From Berkiella_A sp963976875 (GTDB lineage: Bacteria; Pseudomonadota; Gammaproteobacteria; Berkiellales; Berkiellaceae): a stretch of 64,000 bases of DNA. The notes beneath the pieces are model-generated. The model was not told the DNA's origin. It worked only from the letters and a program-made list of their open reading frames with translations, and did no database searches. Below are positions 26,772 to 36,394 of the stretch, one piece after another. Position numbers and translations under genes: made by a program. The stretch's first letter is position 1, and each line of letters opens with the position of its first letter. The stretch spans positions 1 to 64,000 of the forward strand of contig CAXBML010000014.1 in NCBI GenBank assembly GCA_963976875.1, in the 5' to 3' direction.

Positions 26772-28952
26772 GTGGCAAAATGTATGGCAAATAGCGTCTA
26801 TAAAAAACCATTTCTAAAGCAGCAGGCGGAATATCTTAGCGATGCATGGGATGCTTTTGCCGATCAAGATCTAAAGCAAGCAGCAAAGTCTCTAGTCTCT
26901 TTGGGGGGTAATACTCTTTATTTTGGTATGAATGGTGTAGGCGCCGTAATTAATAGCGAGCTTGGTCAAGACAATCTTAAAACCAGCGAGAAAATAATAC
27001 CCAAAATTTTATTGTTGGCCTCAATTCCCATTACTGTCTCTGCAGCACTGGTTACAGTAGTGGGTGTGAGTATATTAGCACCACCATTTGCTTTTGCGGC
27101 CTCGATAGCAGGTGTCATGCGTAGTTCCAGTGCTTTTATAAATGATAAGAGATCACTTGATAATTTAAATAGACAATTGATAACGACAGATAAAATCAAT
27201 AGTATTATTTCCAAGGCTAAATTAAGTGTAGAGGATAAAAATGTAGTTGGCGTGTATATCGAACAACCCAAAAAGATTTATGAAGGATTGTATCAGTTGC
27301 GGCAATACATTATTAAAGATGAACAATTAACTTCTGATCAAAAAAACAAATTAATTCAGCAGATAAATGATAAAATCGAAGGATGTTTTAATGGTGATTA
27401 TAGCCCCATTACAATGACGTTAGAAGATATGCCGGTTGAAGCTAAGGAAAGTATAGAAGCAAAGGTAGAGAGATTGAATATTAATATCAAAGATTACTGT
27501 CGGGCCGAAGAAAATTATCATAAGCTCAACATACCAAAAAATATTGCGAAAAAAATTAAAAATCACAAAGCGACTCATGAACATATCTATGCTCAAGATA
27601 TTCCCAGTATAACGAAGCAAAAAATGGTTGAGATGATATCAAAGCCCAAGTTGAAACAAAGTGATATTGACGGTGTGAATGCACAGCTAGCGAATCATTT
27701 TATCAATCAAAAGTCTACTGCACAACAATCCATGCTAGACCAAACTCTAGCTAAATTTGTAAGCCAAAAGCACTCTGAGTTATCTATCAATGAGGTTGGA
27801 TTTTATTTAGAATCGCCCAGGCTTCTATATAAAAATATTGAAGAGATCCATCAGAAAATACCACAGGAACACAGAGCTGACTATAAAGAAAAAATTCTTG
27901 AGAAAATAGAAAAAGTACCTTCTTTAATATCTCATTCAGCCTCTGGAGGTACAACTGATGTTATGGGCATGATGGAGTCATTCTTTGAAGAATATAAAAT
28001 ACCCAGAAGTATTGTGTCACAAGAAATGGACAAAATAAAGACTTTCAAAGAACACCAGGATAATTTAGCAAAAAAGTTTGACAACATAGTCGATGTGAGT
28101 GATATGCAAGCCATGAGTGCTCATCAGCAGGCTATGCTAATCCAACATATTGAAAATAGAGGTGTAGAGGTTCATCCGCCTAATGTTAGTGATAAGTCTT
28201 TTCTGAATAAGCCTGCAGAGCAAAAGATCTTGCCTAAAAATCTGCAAGAGCGAGCAGACAATATAAAAGAGAAAGTAACGAAGCCTTTTGTGCGTTCCTT
28301 TTCATCAATGAAAAAAAGATGTCAAGATAAAATTTATGGTAAAGAAAAATCAGATGAAATAGCAAAAATGTCTAAGGAGCAGGATACTGTGAGTGCTGAA
28401 TTTAAGCAACAATTTTCAGGTTCGCACAAGCTTTTAAAACAAGTTCAAGAACGAAACTTTCTTAAGAAAGCAGTTCCTAGACGTGTTTTGGGTATAGGCA
28501 TGTCTCTTGCTAATACAGTCCTGAGTGGTCTAGCCTCATTTGCTTTGCCCGCAATATTCACACCTGCAGCGCCTGCTGGTGTGGCTGTGTCTGTTGGTGT
28601 GGGTGTCATGAGTGCAGGCTTAACAATCGGATCTGTTGCTAATTCAGCTTCATTATTAGCAGAACATGGCCTTTCCTATCAAAAAGTCAGCGGTTCCAAG
28701 GGTAAAGCATTTAAGGGCGTAACCCCTGATGTTGGACAAGAGAAAAAAGATTTAGCGGCATTACGAGAGACCATGAAAAAATTTGATAAAAAAGAGAGTG
28801 CATTGCCCGATAGTGATATTATAAAGGGGGAAAAACAATCCAAGGCGGTGGTTTTTAAGCTTAGTTCTCAGCAGGATAGCAAGCACTCAGAGAAACCATA
28901 TTCTGAGAGTGAAAATAAAGCAGAGAATAAATCGAGAACAAGATTACGTTAA
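26772..28952 (+). CDS. Large helical protein with two hydrophobic hairpins, effector-like
   Basis: The 726-aa protein is not recognised. Residues about 76-118 form a hydrophobic hairpin (IPKILLLASIPITVSAALVT, then SILAPPFAFAASIAGVM). Residues about 575-635 form a second one (LGIGMSLANTVLSGLASFAL, then VAVSVGVGVMSAGLTIGSVA). The long middle is charged, helical and Lys/Glu/Gln rich, and the tail is disordered and Ser/Lys/Glu rich. Two membrane-inserting hairpins around a soluble helical body recall bacterial proteins that insert into host membranes, which is inference. The ORF begins with GTG at 26772; ATG at 26784 is an alternative. Confidence 0.75.
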   Translation: MAKCMANSVYKKPFLKQQAEYLSDAWDAFADQDLKQAAKSLVSLGGNTLYFGMNGVGAVINSELGQDNLKTSEKIIPKILLLASIPITVSAALVTVVGVSILAPPFAFAASIAGVMRSSSAFINDKRSLDNLNRQLITTDKINSIISKAKLSVEDKNVVGVYIEQPKKIYEGLYQLRQYIIKDEQLTSDQKNKLIQQINDKIEGCFNGDYSPITMTLEDMPVEAKESIEAKVERLNINIKDYCRAEENYHKLNIPKNIAKKIKNHKATHEHIYAQDIPSITKQKMVEMISKPKLKQSDIDGVNAQLANHFINQKSTAQQSMLDQTLAKFVSQKHSELSINEVGFYLESPRLLYKNIEEIHQKIPQEHRADYKEKILEKIEKVPSLISHSASGGTTDVMGMMESFFEEYKIPRSIVSQEMDKIKTFKEHQDNLAKKFDNIVDVSDMQAMSAHQQAMLIQHIENRGVEVHPPNVSDKSFLNKPAEQKILPKNLQERADNIKEKVTKPFVRSFSSMKKRCQDKIYGKEKSDEIAKMSKEQDTVSAEFKQQFSGSHKLLKQVQERNFLKKAVPRRVLGIGMSLANTVLSGLASFALPAIFTPAAPAGVAVSVGVGVMSAGLTIGSVANSASLLAEHGLSYQKVSGSKGKAFKGVTPDVGQEKKDLAALRETMKKFDKKESALPDSDIIKGEKQSKAVVFKLSSQQDSKHSEKPYSESENKAENKSRTRLR

Positions 28953-29107
28953 CCTGCATCTGTAGTATTGTAAATTTATTTTATCAAACGATATTATTTT
29001 CATATAACCAGTTAGCCTACAACTTTACTTTTTCATTGAATAAAATAATTTTAAAAGAAATTTTATGTTGATATGAATATGTCTTTATAATTAACAGGGA
29101 CCGAAAT

Positions 29108-29977
29108 ATGAATGAAAATATGCGTAATGAAGAAACTATGATGAAACTTATCTTCAGCACGGCTGAAAACGATGATAGGATTCGGGCAGTTGTGATGAAT
29201 GGTTCTAGGGCAAGTTCGAATACAAGTAAAGATATGTTTCAAGACTATGATATTGTTTATGTTGTGACGGATGTGGTGCCTTTTGTGAATAACAAACAGT
29301 GGCATAATAAATTTGGGGATATATTAATTTCACAAACGCCAGATGAAATGACAGGGGATTGGTTTAAAGATAAAGGTAAGTTCACTTTTTTAATGCTGTT
29401 TGAAGATGAAAATAGAATTGATTTAAGCTTAATTCAAACTAGCAGGTTTTTGACAATGCAACAAGACAGCCAAAGTGTAGTTTTATTAGATAAAGATCAT
29501 ATGTTAAATGATATGCCACCCTCTAGCGATAAAGATTATTTACCCAAGCCACCAACAGAAAAAGCTTTTTTAGACTGTTGTAATGAATTTTTATGGGTAT
29601 CAACCTATGTTGCCAAAGGACTGTATAGACAACAGCTGACGTATGCAAAATTCATGTCTGAACATATCGTCAAACAAGAACTGATTAAGCTATTAACTTG
29701 GTATGCAGGTCTAAGAACCAATTTTGCTGTCTCACTAGGCCAATGCGGTAAGAATTTAGCTGAGCATGTTGATGCTCAAATTTGGGATAAGTTTAGTGCG
29801 ACTTACGTAGGGGCTCAGACAGAACGCATGTGGGATGCCTTGTTTACAATGTGTGAATTGTTTAATACATTGGCTAAGCATATCTCCCAGCATTATCAAT
29901 TTTCTTATGATTCAAGTGAATATGCCCGTGTTGTGTCGTATTTAAAGTCTGTAAGAGTATTAATAAAAATCACATAA
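29108..29977 (+). CDS. Aminoglycoside 6-adenylyltransferase-like (ANT(6)/AadK family)
   Basis: The 289-aa protein has the ANT(6) layout: an N-terminal start MRNEETMMKLIFSTAENDDRIRAVVMNGSRASS, the metal-binding nucleotidyltransferase motif GSRA...DYDIVYVV (two Asp of DYD), a second acidic strand NRIDLSLI, and the helical C-terminal domain with LLTWYAGLRTNF. Known members adenylate streptomycin at the 6-OH. Homologues also occur as chromosomal genes without a proven resistance role, so resistance is a prediction only. A ribosome-site-like cagggacc precedes the ATG. It stands alone. Confidence 0.9.
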   Translation: MNENMRNEETMMKLIFSTAENDDRIRAVVMNGSRASSNTSKDMFQDYDIVYVVTDVVPFVNNKQWHNKFGDILISQTPDEMTGDWFKDKGKFTFLMLFEDENRIDLSLIQTSRFLTMQQDSQSVVLLDKDHMLNDMPPSSDKDYLPKPPTEKAFLDCCNEFLWVSTYVAKGLYRQQLTYAKFMSEHIVKQELIKLLTWYAGLRTNFAVSLGQCGKNLAEHVDAQIWDKFSATYVGAQTERMWDALFTMCELFNTLAKHISQHYQFSYDSSEYARVVSYLKSVRVLIKIT

Positions 29978-30134
29978 AAAATTTATTAGAGTTTATGTGG
30001 TAAAAAGAACTACAAACAATCATATCTTTTTGTATGGTTCATGAAAATGGGTCATTAATGTTCATTTTCTGTTATGGGTAAGAATAGCCATGCTAAAATA
30101 ATACATACTGAATTATTAATAATTGGTGCATATC

Positions 30135-31229
30135 ATGCCAAAAAGAAGTTTACATACATTTTTACGGGAGGCTGAAACAGGCAAGGATAAAACTTTTGCA
30201 ACTTATTTTAGTCGCTCGGATCAAGTCCTCAGAGAAACATACCAAACATTGTCTGAATATTTGGATGCGATACACTCTGATGCTAGCATTATGAGGCCAT
30301 ATCTATCGGGTCAACATAAAGCAATAAAGCAATTAGAGGACGAAGCGCTGCGCGAAATGGGTTTTACGGACGAGAATAAAGCGCCAGCGGATTTGATTGC
30401 GGACGTGAAACAAAATGTTCAAAATCAAATTTTAACATATGATTTAGAAAAACAAAAACTGTCAATTGTTATCTCCAAATCTCAGCCATTTCCTGAATAT
30501 GACGAGCAAGGAAAACTGCAAGAGAATCGCAAGCAAGACTGCATTGATACGGTGACACGACTTGGAAGTCATTTTAAACAACAAATGGTGCTTAAATTAG
30601 CAGGTGAGCTTGCCCAAAAACGTGAAACTGACAAAATAGGAATTCCTGTGGGCTCACCGGATTGGAACAGCATAGATGAAACAATAAAAGAAATAGCCAT
30701 GAAGCCTTTGGCAAAATCTGATATTAAAAACATGCTAGAAAATGAAAAAAATCTACTGGTTAAAGATATTTTGCTTGCGAGGCAACAGCTGAATGATATG
30801 CCCGATGGCGGGCAAGAGCTAATAGAAAAAGAGGTTTTGGAAGGTGATTATCCTCAAGCTTTGAAGTTGGCTTATTTTTCAGCTAACGCATATGCTGCTT
30901 TATCAACAGCAGCAAACAATCAACGTCAAATAAAAGATAACCTAGATGATCCTGACACAGCGAAAATGTTTTCGGAAATGTATATTTCCTACTGTAATGA
31001 AGCTGGCAGACAAATGGGACTATTACAAAAAATTCATCAGGGGCCTAAGCTAAAGAAAATTGAAAAATCAGCCACTCGAGAGTCGTATTTATTAGGCAGA
31101 GCTATCAACAGACTCAGTGCATGGGGTAATGAATGTAAAGCCTTTTTTAAAAATAAACTTAAACCCGCTTCGAAAGAAGATCCTGAACAAAGTAAAAATA
31201 AGAACAAACACAAAAGAAAGAAAAGTTGA
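30135..31229 (+). CDS. Helical protein of unknown function
   Basis: The product of about 364 aa is not recognised. It is hydrophilic and helical throughout, with a Lys-rich tail (SKNKNKHKRKKS) that could act as a nuclear- or nucleic-acid-targeting stretch. No membrane segment or catalytic motif is visible. ATG at 30135 (MPKRSLHTFL) is preferred over the in-frame TTG at 30123 or GTG at 30126. It converges with the gene at 31254. Confidence 0.7.
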   Translation: MPKRSLHTFLREAETGKDKTFATYFSRSDQVLRETYQTLSEYLDAIHSDASIMRPYLSGQHKAIKQLEDEALREMGFTDENKAPADLIADVKQNVQNQILTYDLEKQKLSIVISKSQPFPEYDEQGKLQENRKQDCIDTVTRLGSHFKQQMVLKLAGELAQKRETDKIGIPVGSPDWNSIDETIKEIAMKPLAKSDIKNMLENEKNLLVKDILLARQQLNDMPDGGQELIEKEVLEGDYPQALKLAYFSANAYAALSTAANNQRQIKDNLDDPDTAKMFSEMYISYCNEAGRQMGLLQKIHQGPKLKKIEKSATRESYLLGRAINRLSAWGNECKAFFKNKLKPASKEDPEQSKNKNKHKRKKS

Positions 31230-31253
31230 TTTTCTTTTTTTGGTTAATTGGCC

Positions 31254-31871
31254 TTATTTCATTGTGTATTGAAATACTTGCTCGGTCATCGCACTTGAGC
31301 CAGCACTGATTATTCGCGAGGCAATACTGGGTAATTGTAAATAATCGTGTGCTAAAGAATAGCTCAATGTTCCCACAATAGCGCTTGCGCTGGCTTTTGC
31401 AATTGTATGTTTCCATGTCTGTTTATTTTTGCCTGTATATTGAGGCAGATAAGTTGTGACTTTTTTGGCTGCTACTTCAGAGATGATCTTAGAGCCTAAA
31501 TTGATGGGTAAATCTGATCCGCCCGTGATCATATTTATTCCAACCCGGGATGTAAAGCCAGCCGCAGCACCAACAGCAGACAGACTGGCGGTTCGACTTA
31601 TTTTGTCTTGCCAATCTTCGCGAGGTGAGGGTGGACTTTGTTTATCTTTGAGATAAGCTTTGTTGAATTTATGGAAACCATAACTGACTAGGCTAGCAGC
31701 AAGAGCGCCAGCAATTGATAGGGGTATGGTTTTTTTGCTTTTATCCAGGGCTTTTTCTACGATGGTATCCCAAAAACTGTCTGTATTACATATTCGACTA
31801 CTACAGTCTGTTAAGGCACATCTTAAAGTATTTATTAGCTCATCCGGCAGCTCGCAATATTCAGAAAGCAT
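31254..31871 (-). CDS. Putative membrane-associated protein of unknown function
   Basis: The 205-aa protein has a moderately hydrophobic segment at about residues 50-70 (IPLSIAGALAASLVSYGFHKF). Gly/Ala/Ser-rich helices follow (ASLSAVGAAAGFTSRVGINM, IAKASASAIVGTLSYSLAH) that could form repeated amphipathic membrane helices. The pattern of three similar alanine-rich helices suggests a repeated fold. No family is recognised. It is convergent with the preceding gene, with only 24 bases between the stops. Confidence 0.65.
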   Translation of the reverse strand: MLSEYCELPDELINTLRCALTDCSSRICNTDSFWDTIVEKALDKSKKTIPLSIAGALAASLVSYGFHKFNKAYLKDKQSPPSPREDWQDKISRTASLSAVGAAAGFTSRVGINMITGGSDLPINLGSKIISEVAAKKVTTYLPQYTGKNKQTWKHTIAKASASAIVGTLSYSLAHDYLQLPSIASRIISAGSSAMTEQVFQYTMK

Positions 31872-32126
31872 TTTTTTGTTATTACAGTTATTACAAAAGT
31901 GAATAAAAATATTTTGGGATCTTACTATATATTTATCTATTACGGTTATTTTGTTATACCGTCTGTCTTGTTTTAACCGAAGCTCGTCTTAAAATAAAAT
32001 TATAATAGACAACAAACTAAATTATGAATTGTTCAATTTTAGATGATATCAATTGTTTGTCAGGAAAATTTGACATAAGTAATTATACAAACTATCTTCT
32101 CTGTTGATTAATTTGGAGTAGTGAAA

Positions 32127-33419
32127 ATGGCAACCGATCATCAATTTACAATATCAGAATTTGTTAATATTATTAGAACCCTTGAGTTGGCTGGCTATGT
32201 TTTTCAATATCAAAGAGTGAATTTATCTGATGATTTTGATTATGTTCAGTTGCCTAGCAAAGTAACTATAGACTACCTCAAATTACAAGCTTCTGTGCAA
32301 TCTGAAGAGCTTAAGACATTTTATTCTCCGGTAAATACTTTGAATAATTTTATAAGTACTTTAACGCGTTATGCACGGTTTCATCATTGGTATTATCCCA
32401 GCATTGAGAAATCCCACGCCGAATATTTACTGGGTTTTTTATTACAACAAGATCTGACGATTGTGCATGATGGGACTGTATATGAATTAAATGAAATAAT
32501 AAATCAATTAATTCCTGATATAGAAAAACAAGAAACAGCACACTATTGGTTTGAAGAGAGGAGGGTCCCTCCTGAGCCCTATGACTTTTTGTCTGAGTCA
32601 TGGCGTAAAAAGCAAGAATATCCCCAGCTAAAAGCATTAGAAATAATTTGGCAACAACATGCTACTGACATTGAATATCAAAAACAGCAAGCAGTCTTAA
32701 TCGCAGAACAAAAGGCTCAAAGAGAACAAGAAGAGCAAGAAGCATACGCTCAATGGAGAAAAACACATTTCTTTGATGATACTATACTCGATTATCAGGG
32801 TTTTTCTTTTGTATTAGAGGCCATTGTTAAGTCAGGTCGTATTAGCTTATTTAAGAACCAAGAACTGCTTTTTCAAAATAAATTAGTATTAAGTTTACCA
32901 CTATCAATTTTATTATTAAAATTTTCTCAAAGTGCACGGAAAATTCAGCCCAGTTCTTTATGGTATTATCAACAAGTTGCGAGTAATTTTGAGTTGGTAT
33001 TATGTGAACTTATGGCTTGCGCAAAATATGATATAGGTCAATATGGGGACGGAGCGAGACAGTTGATGGGGTTTTTATTGTTCCATAATTTTTGTGTACA
33101 GCATGGCAATAAACGACTTCGTATGCAAGAAATATTTTGGGAGCAAGCAACGAGGTATGAGAGAGCGTTACTTTTAGAGGGGCCAAATGCTCACCCATGC
33201 ACTTTTATTTACTTAGAATGGCAGCAGCAACAAAACTACCCAGGAAAACAAGCGTTAGAAATAATATTACAACGTGAGCAGTCCATGGTAAGTCAAAGTA
33301 AGACTTTTTTGAATGCATTCCCAGCTTATCAGTATCAATCGCAATTGCAAACTAATCAAACTAATCAAATGAAAGACGATGAATGTCATATAGAACAGTG
33401 CCTATCTTATAGTCTGTAA
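32127..33419 (+). CDS. Two-repeat protein of unknown function
   Basis: The 430-aa protein consists of two similar halves (about residues 10-185 and 220-400) joined by a charged Gln/Glu coiled linker. Matching pairs are EYLLGFLLQQDLTIVHDG / RQLMGFLLFHNFCVQHGN and WRKKQEYPQLKALEIIWQQ / WQQQQNYPGKQALEIILQR. Nothing is known of such a fold to me. The ATG at 32127 has ggag (32115-32118) eight bases upstream, which decides against the GTG at 32121. It is monocistronic. Confidence 0.72.
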   Translation: MATDHQFTISEFVNIIRTLELAGYVFQYQRVNLSDDFDYVQLPSKVTIDYLKLQASVQSEELKTFYSPVNTLNNFISTLTRYARFHHWYYPSIEKSHAEYLLGFLLQQDLTIVHDGTVYELNEIINQLIPDIEKQETAHYWFEERRVPPEPYDFLSESWRKKQEYPQLKALEIIWQQHATDIEYQKQQAVLIAEQKAQREQEEQEAYAQWRKTHFFDDTILDYQGFSFVLEAIVKSGRISLFKNQELLFQNKLVLSLPLSILLLKFSQSARKIQPSSLWYYQQVASNFELVLCELMACAKYDIGQYGDGARQLMGFLLFHNFCVQHGNKRLRMQEIFWEQATRYERALLLEGPNAHPCTFIYLEWQQQQNYPGKQALEIILQREQSMVSQSKTFLNAFPAYQYQSQLQTNQTNQMKDDECHIEQCLSYSL

Positions 33420-34100
33420 TCTACATTTAGCCTATGTTAGTTGATACGGCGAATTAATTTGATAAATTATCTCAAACTGTTTGTGAACAGGAAAGATATT
33501 ATGGCGTTGCGATTGTGCTAAGCGTTGTTACCAATAGAGCTAAGGTTGAAATTGCTATAAATGAAATTAGTAAAGTATTACAAGCATCGAGCACTGTGAA
33601 TTAATTGTTGGACTATTTTCTTGCGTGTTAGCTACACAATAGGGTCTCTTTGCTCAGGTTTACAGCGGTAAGGTTAAAAGTGTTTTTTTCATAGTTTGTC
33701 CGATGACGTACAGGCGCAATATAAGATTAAATTTTAAATATTAAGTTAGAGTTTAATTGACAATTATTTATAAGAAGCTTTTAGCCAGGGTTGTGTAGTT
33801 TCAGCTTTCCTGGCGCTTAAATTTGCATGATTTTACGCATGTTAACAGAGTTAATTACCATAAACCTAATCTATTGCACTATACCCATTTTTAGTTCACC
33901 TCCATTTCACACCAATATTTTCAACTTAGAAGATAACTGCTTGTATTGGTAGGATATTTTTAAATCACGCCTACACATTGTTAGAGCAATTTAGATTGAA
34001 CTTTTCTGTATGTGCCTAACTCTAAAAAATATGGTGGTTTCGCATTTCAATTTCTGATTTTTGCGATTCATTTAAATAATGTCGTTTTATTAGAGGATAT
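33420..34100. other. Intergenic region without a gene
   Basis: These 681 bases hold only very short reading frames. No RNA gene, IS end or strong palindrome was found. The 5' part could be decayed coding sequence. The promoter of the HAD-like gene at 34101 should lie at the 3' side. Confidence 0.55.
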
Positions 34101-35843
34101 ATGGCAGGTACAAAATTACTATTTTGTTTTGACTTTGATCATACTATAGTGAACGCTCACTTTAATAATGCTCTTGCAGATAGAGGTGTGCCTTCCCAGG
34201 GGGCTTCAGTTGAAATTATTAATGATTTAATCACGCAGTTTGGTGTTAAGAATCAAAGTGAATTAAAAGACTGTATGCAATCTATTTTACGTGAAGGACA
34301 TGCATTAGCCATAACATCGTTTACAATGTATCCAGAAGTTGCTAAAACAACTTTAAAGGCGGTAGGTCTATCGGCACAAGAAATTAGCCAGGTAAAAGTT
34401 GTCGGTGGCTATCCATGTGATGTCCCAGCTTATACTAATCCGCTTGATAGTGAACCGCAATTTCCCTCACGTTTGCCAGGAAGTGTATTCAAAGGGAACC
34501 CAGAACACGAGCATCGCAAAGAACAGCACATAGGTGTGGCGATGAAACACTTTGGCATAGACGATCCAACTTGTGTTATATTAATCGATGATTCTGCTAA
34601 GAATATAAACAAAGCCAAACAAAATGAACATGTTGGTTTATTAGTGCCAAAACAGCATAATCCTCAAAATAAAAATTACCTTAGCCAAGCTAAGCAATTA
34701 GCGAGTCAGTATTCTCTAGTGGCACAGCAAAGCCAGCAACATCCAAGTCCTGTTGCTACGGCGCAATCTCCTAGATCTCAAACGAGATTAGATGTTTCTC
34801 AGGCTCGAAATTTACATCAGCTGGCAGCACTTATTCAAAGTTATCCGGGTAAGCTGAATAGCAGCAATGGTCAATTTGAAATCAGTAAACAATCCATCAT
34901 CGATGTCATTAATCAATATGTCACTCAGCCAGAATTGTTAGGTGCGATAGATAGTCGAGAGCATACAGAATGGATGCAACAAAGTGGTGTGACAAGTAAC
35001 TACGGCATACTGAATAAGCTAGTCGAGTTAGGGAAAAGACAACATGAAGATCAAAAAATATCGACTATGATTGCTGGGGCTCAGAGTTTAGCTGATCTCG
35101 CGGTTAAAATTAGGAATTGTCCAGAAGTGTTACGTGGCTCAGATGGTGCGATCGTTAATAAAACAATAGTGGTACAAAAAATTCAATCTTATTTAGACAA
35201 CCCAGCCTATATGGCTGATTTGAATGCTCAACGGGGGGCGATGCGACAAGAAGGCGTTACAACAAACTATGGGTTAGTCGATAAAATTGTTGAATTAGCT
35301 ACAGCGGAATACCAACAAGGCTTGCAGCAGAAAAGTCAGGGCGTTAGAGGTAAATTCAGTCCTGCATTCCAACATGCACAACAACTGAATAGGTCTTTGC
35401 CTTTACCAATGCAGCAACAAGCACGAGTGCAGCAACAACCTAGGACACAACAACAGACACAAGAGCAAAGAGATACAAAAATTTTAAATAATTATATTAG
35501 TACAATTTTGCCGAGGGAAGCAGCCCTTTTAAATAGTGAATATTTAAGCAATAAAAAGACAGCAAAAATAGGGGGTTGGGCTGCAGAACTGCATGGTGGT
35601 GGTTCAGAGCGAAAAAAACAAATCAGAAGTATTATGGATGCAATAGACCAGTTTAAGACAGACGTAAATGATCTGGGCGCTGTGGATAAATTATTAAGTG
35701 CATTAGGAAGGGTTCAAGATAATATAGGTAGTAAAAGTTCCGCGCTACATAAGGTCGTTGAATCATATAAAAGCGATATTAAAAATGCAAAAGACACGCT
35801 GCAGGAGCCTAGTAAAGAAAATAGAAATAATATGAGGACCTAA
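34101..35843 (+). CDS. HAD-like protein with tandem repeat domain, effector-like
   Basis: The 580-aa protein opens with HAD motif I FCFDFDHTIV (Asp11, Asp13). A motif II-like LAITSFTMY lies near residue 73 and a motif IV-like CVILIDDSAKNINKAK near 155. Two repeats of about 80 residues follow (about 235-312 and 322-400). Matching pairs are ARNLHQLAALIQSYPGKL / AQSLADLAVKIRNCPEVL and GVTSNYGILNKLVELG / GVTTNYGLVDKIVELA. A Gln-rich linker and a helical C-terminal domain end it. The DFDxT opening is shared with the protein at 1628. Phosphatase chemistry is a family inference; secretion is not shown. Confidence 0.78.
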   Translation: MAGTKLLFCFDFDHTIVNAHFNNALADRGVPSQGASVEIINDLITQFGVKNQSELKDCMQSILREGHALAITSFTMYPEVAKTTLKAVGLSAQEISQVKVVGGYPCDVPAYTNPLDSEPQFPSRLPGSVFKGNPEHEHRKEQHIGVAMKHFGIDDPTCVILIDDSAKNINKAKQNEHVGLLVPKQHNPQNKNYLSQAKQLASQYSLVAQQSQQHPSPVATAQSPRSQTRLDVSQARNLHQLAALIQSYPGKLNSSNGQFEISKQSIIDVINQYVTQPELLGAIDSREHTEWMQQSGVTSNYGILNKLVELGKRQHEDQKISTMIAGAQSLADLAVKIRNCPEVLRGSDGAIVNKTIVVQKIQSYLDNPAYMADLNAQRGAMRQEGVTTNYGLVDKIVELATAEYQQGLQQKSQGVRGKFSPAFQHAQQLNRSLPLPMQQQARVQQQPRTQQQTQEQRDTKILNNYISTILPREAALLNSEYLSNKKTAKIGGWAAELHGGGSERKKQIRSIMDAIDQFKTDVNDLGAVDKLLSALGRVQDNIGSKSSALHKVVESYKSDIKNAKDTLQEPSKENRNNMRT

Positions 35844-35894
35844 CATAATTTTAAGCACTCATCACACAGTTCCTTTGAGTTCAAGCCCTGCCAA

Positions 35895-36257
35895 TTAATA
35901 CTTAAACCGGTTAAAATCATAATCCTGGCTCTCGATTGTTAAAACATTAGAAACGGCCTCAGTGGGTAGTTGCCCATAGCTATGTGGAAATAGTTCGCCT
36001 TTTGAGTTGGGCTCCCATTTTATGAGTTCTGAAACAACACTATATGTTACTATGATGAGTTTCAACTCATCCTTACCAGAAAAATATTTTTTCGCAATCC
36101 GTTCTACTTGGTGAGATAAGCTTAAATGTAAGTAGCCATCGGTTTGGTCTAGTGCGGAACCTTGGTTATGCTGAATACCGAATTCACACATTTTATCCCA
36201 TTGCTGTGCTGTTGCAATTTTATATAAATAAGTTGGTTTTGATTTTAAGTGTTGCAT
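35895..36257 (-). CDS. DUF952 family protein
   Basis: The 120-aa protein matches the DUF952 family: YLYKIATAQQWDKM near the start, then DGYLHLSLSHQVERIAKKYF (family DGFIHxS-x-Q) and KGELFPHSYGQLPTEAV (family FPHlYgpl). The function of the family is unknown; the fold resembles ADP-ribosyltransferase-like proteins in structural surveys. It is single-domain, of normal length, and convergent with the HAD-like gene upstream. The ATG at 36257 gives the full domain. Confidence 0.85.
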   Translation of the reverse strand: MQHLKSKPTYLYKIATAQQWDKMCEFGIQHNQGSALDQTDGYLHLSLSHQVERIAKKYFSGKDELKLIIVTYSVVSELIKWEPNSKGELFPHSYGQLPTEAVSNVLTIESQDYDFNRFKY

Positions 36258-36394
36258 AAGATATTGCCAGTTGTTTTTTTGAATGGATACTAAATTACGT
36301 TGCGACCGTTGTCAAATAAAGTTCTTGCTCAAGCAGGTAAAAATACAGATGAGTGGTTTATTCAAATACAGCCGTTAATTTTATTGTATATTCA

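Noticed and set aside
29108..29977. Confirmed streptomycin resistance gene
   Set aside because: The protein is ANT(6)-like, but chromosomal homologues often lack proven activity, so resistance is not claimed.
35876..35905. tRNA-like ttcaagccc motif
   Set aside because: No acceptor stem, anticodon stem or other tRNA arm could be built around it.
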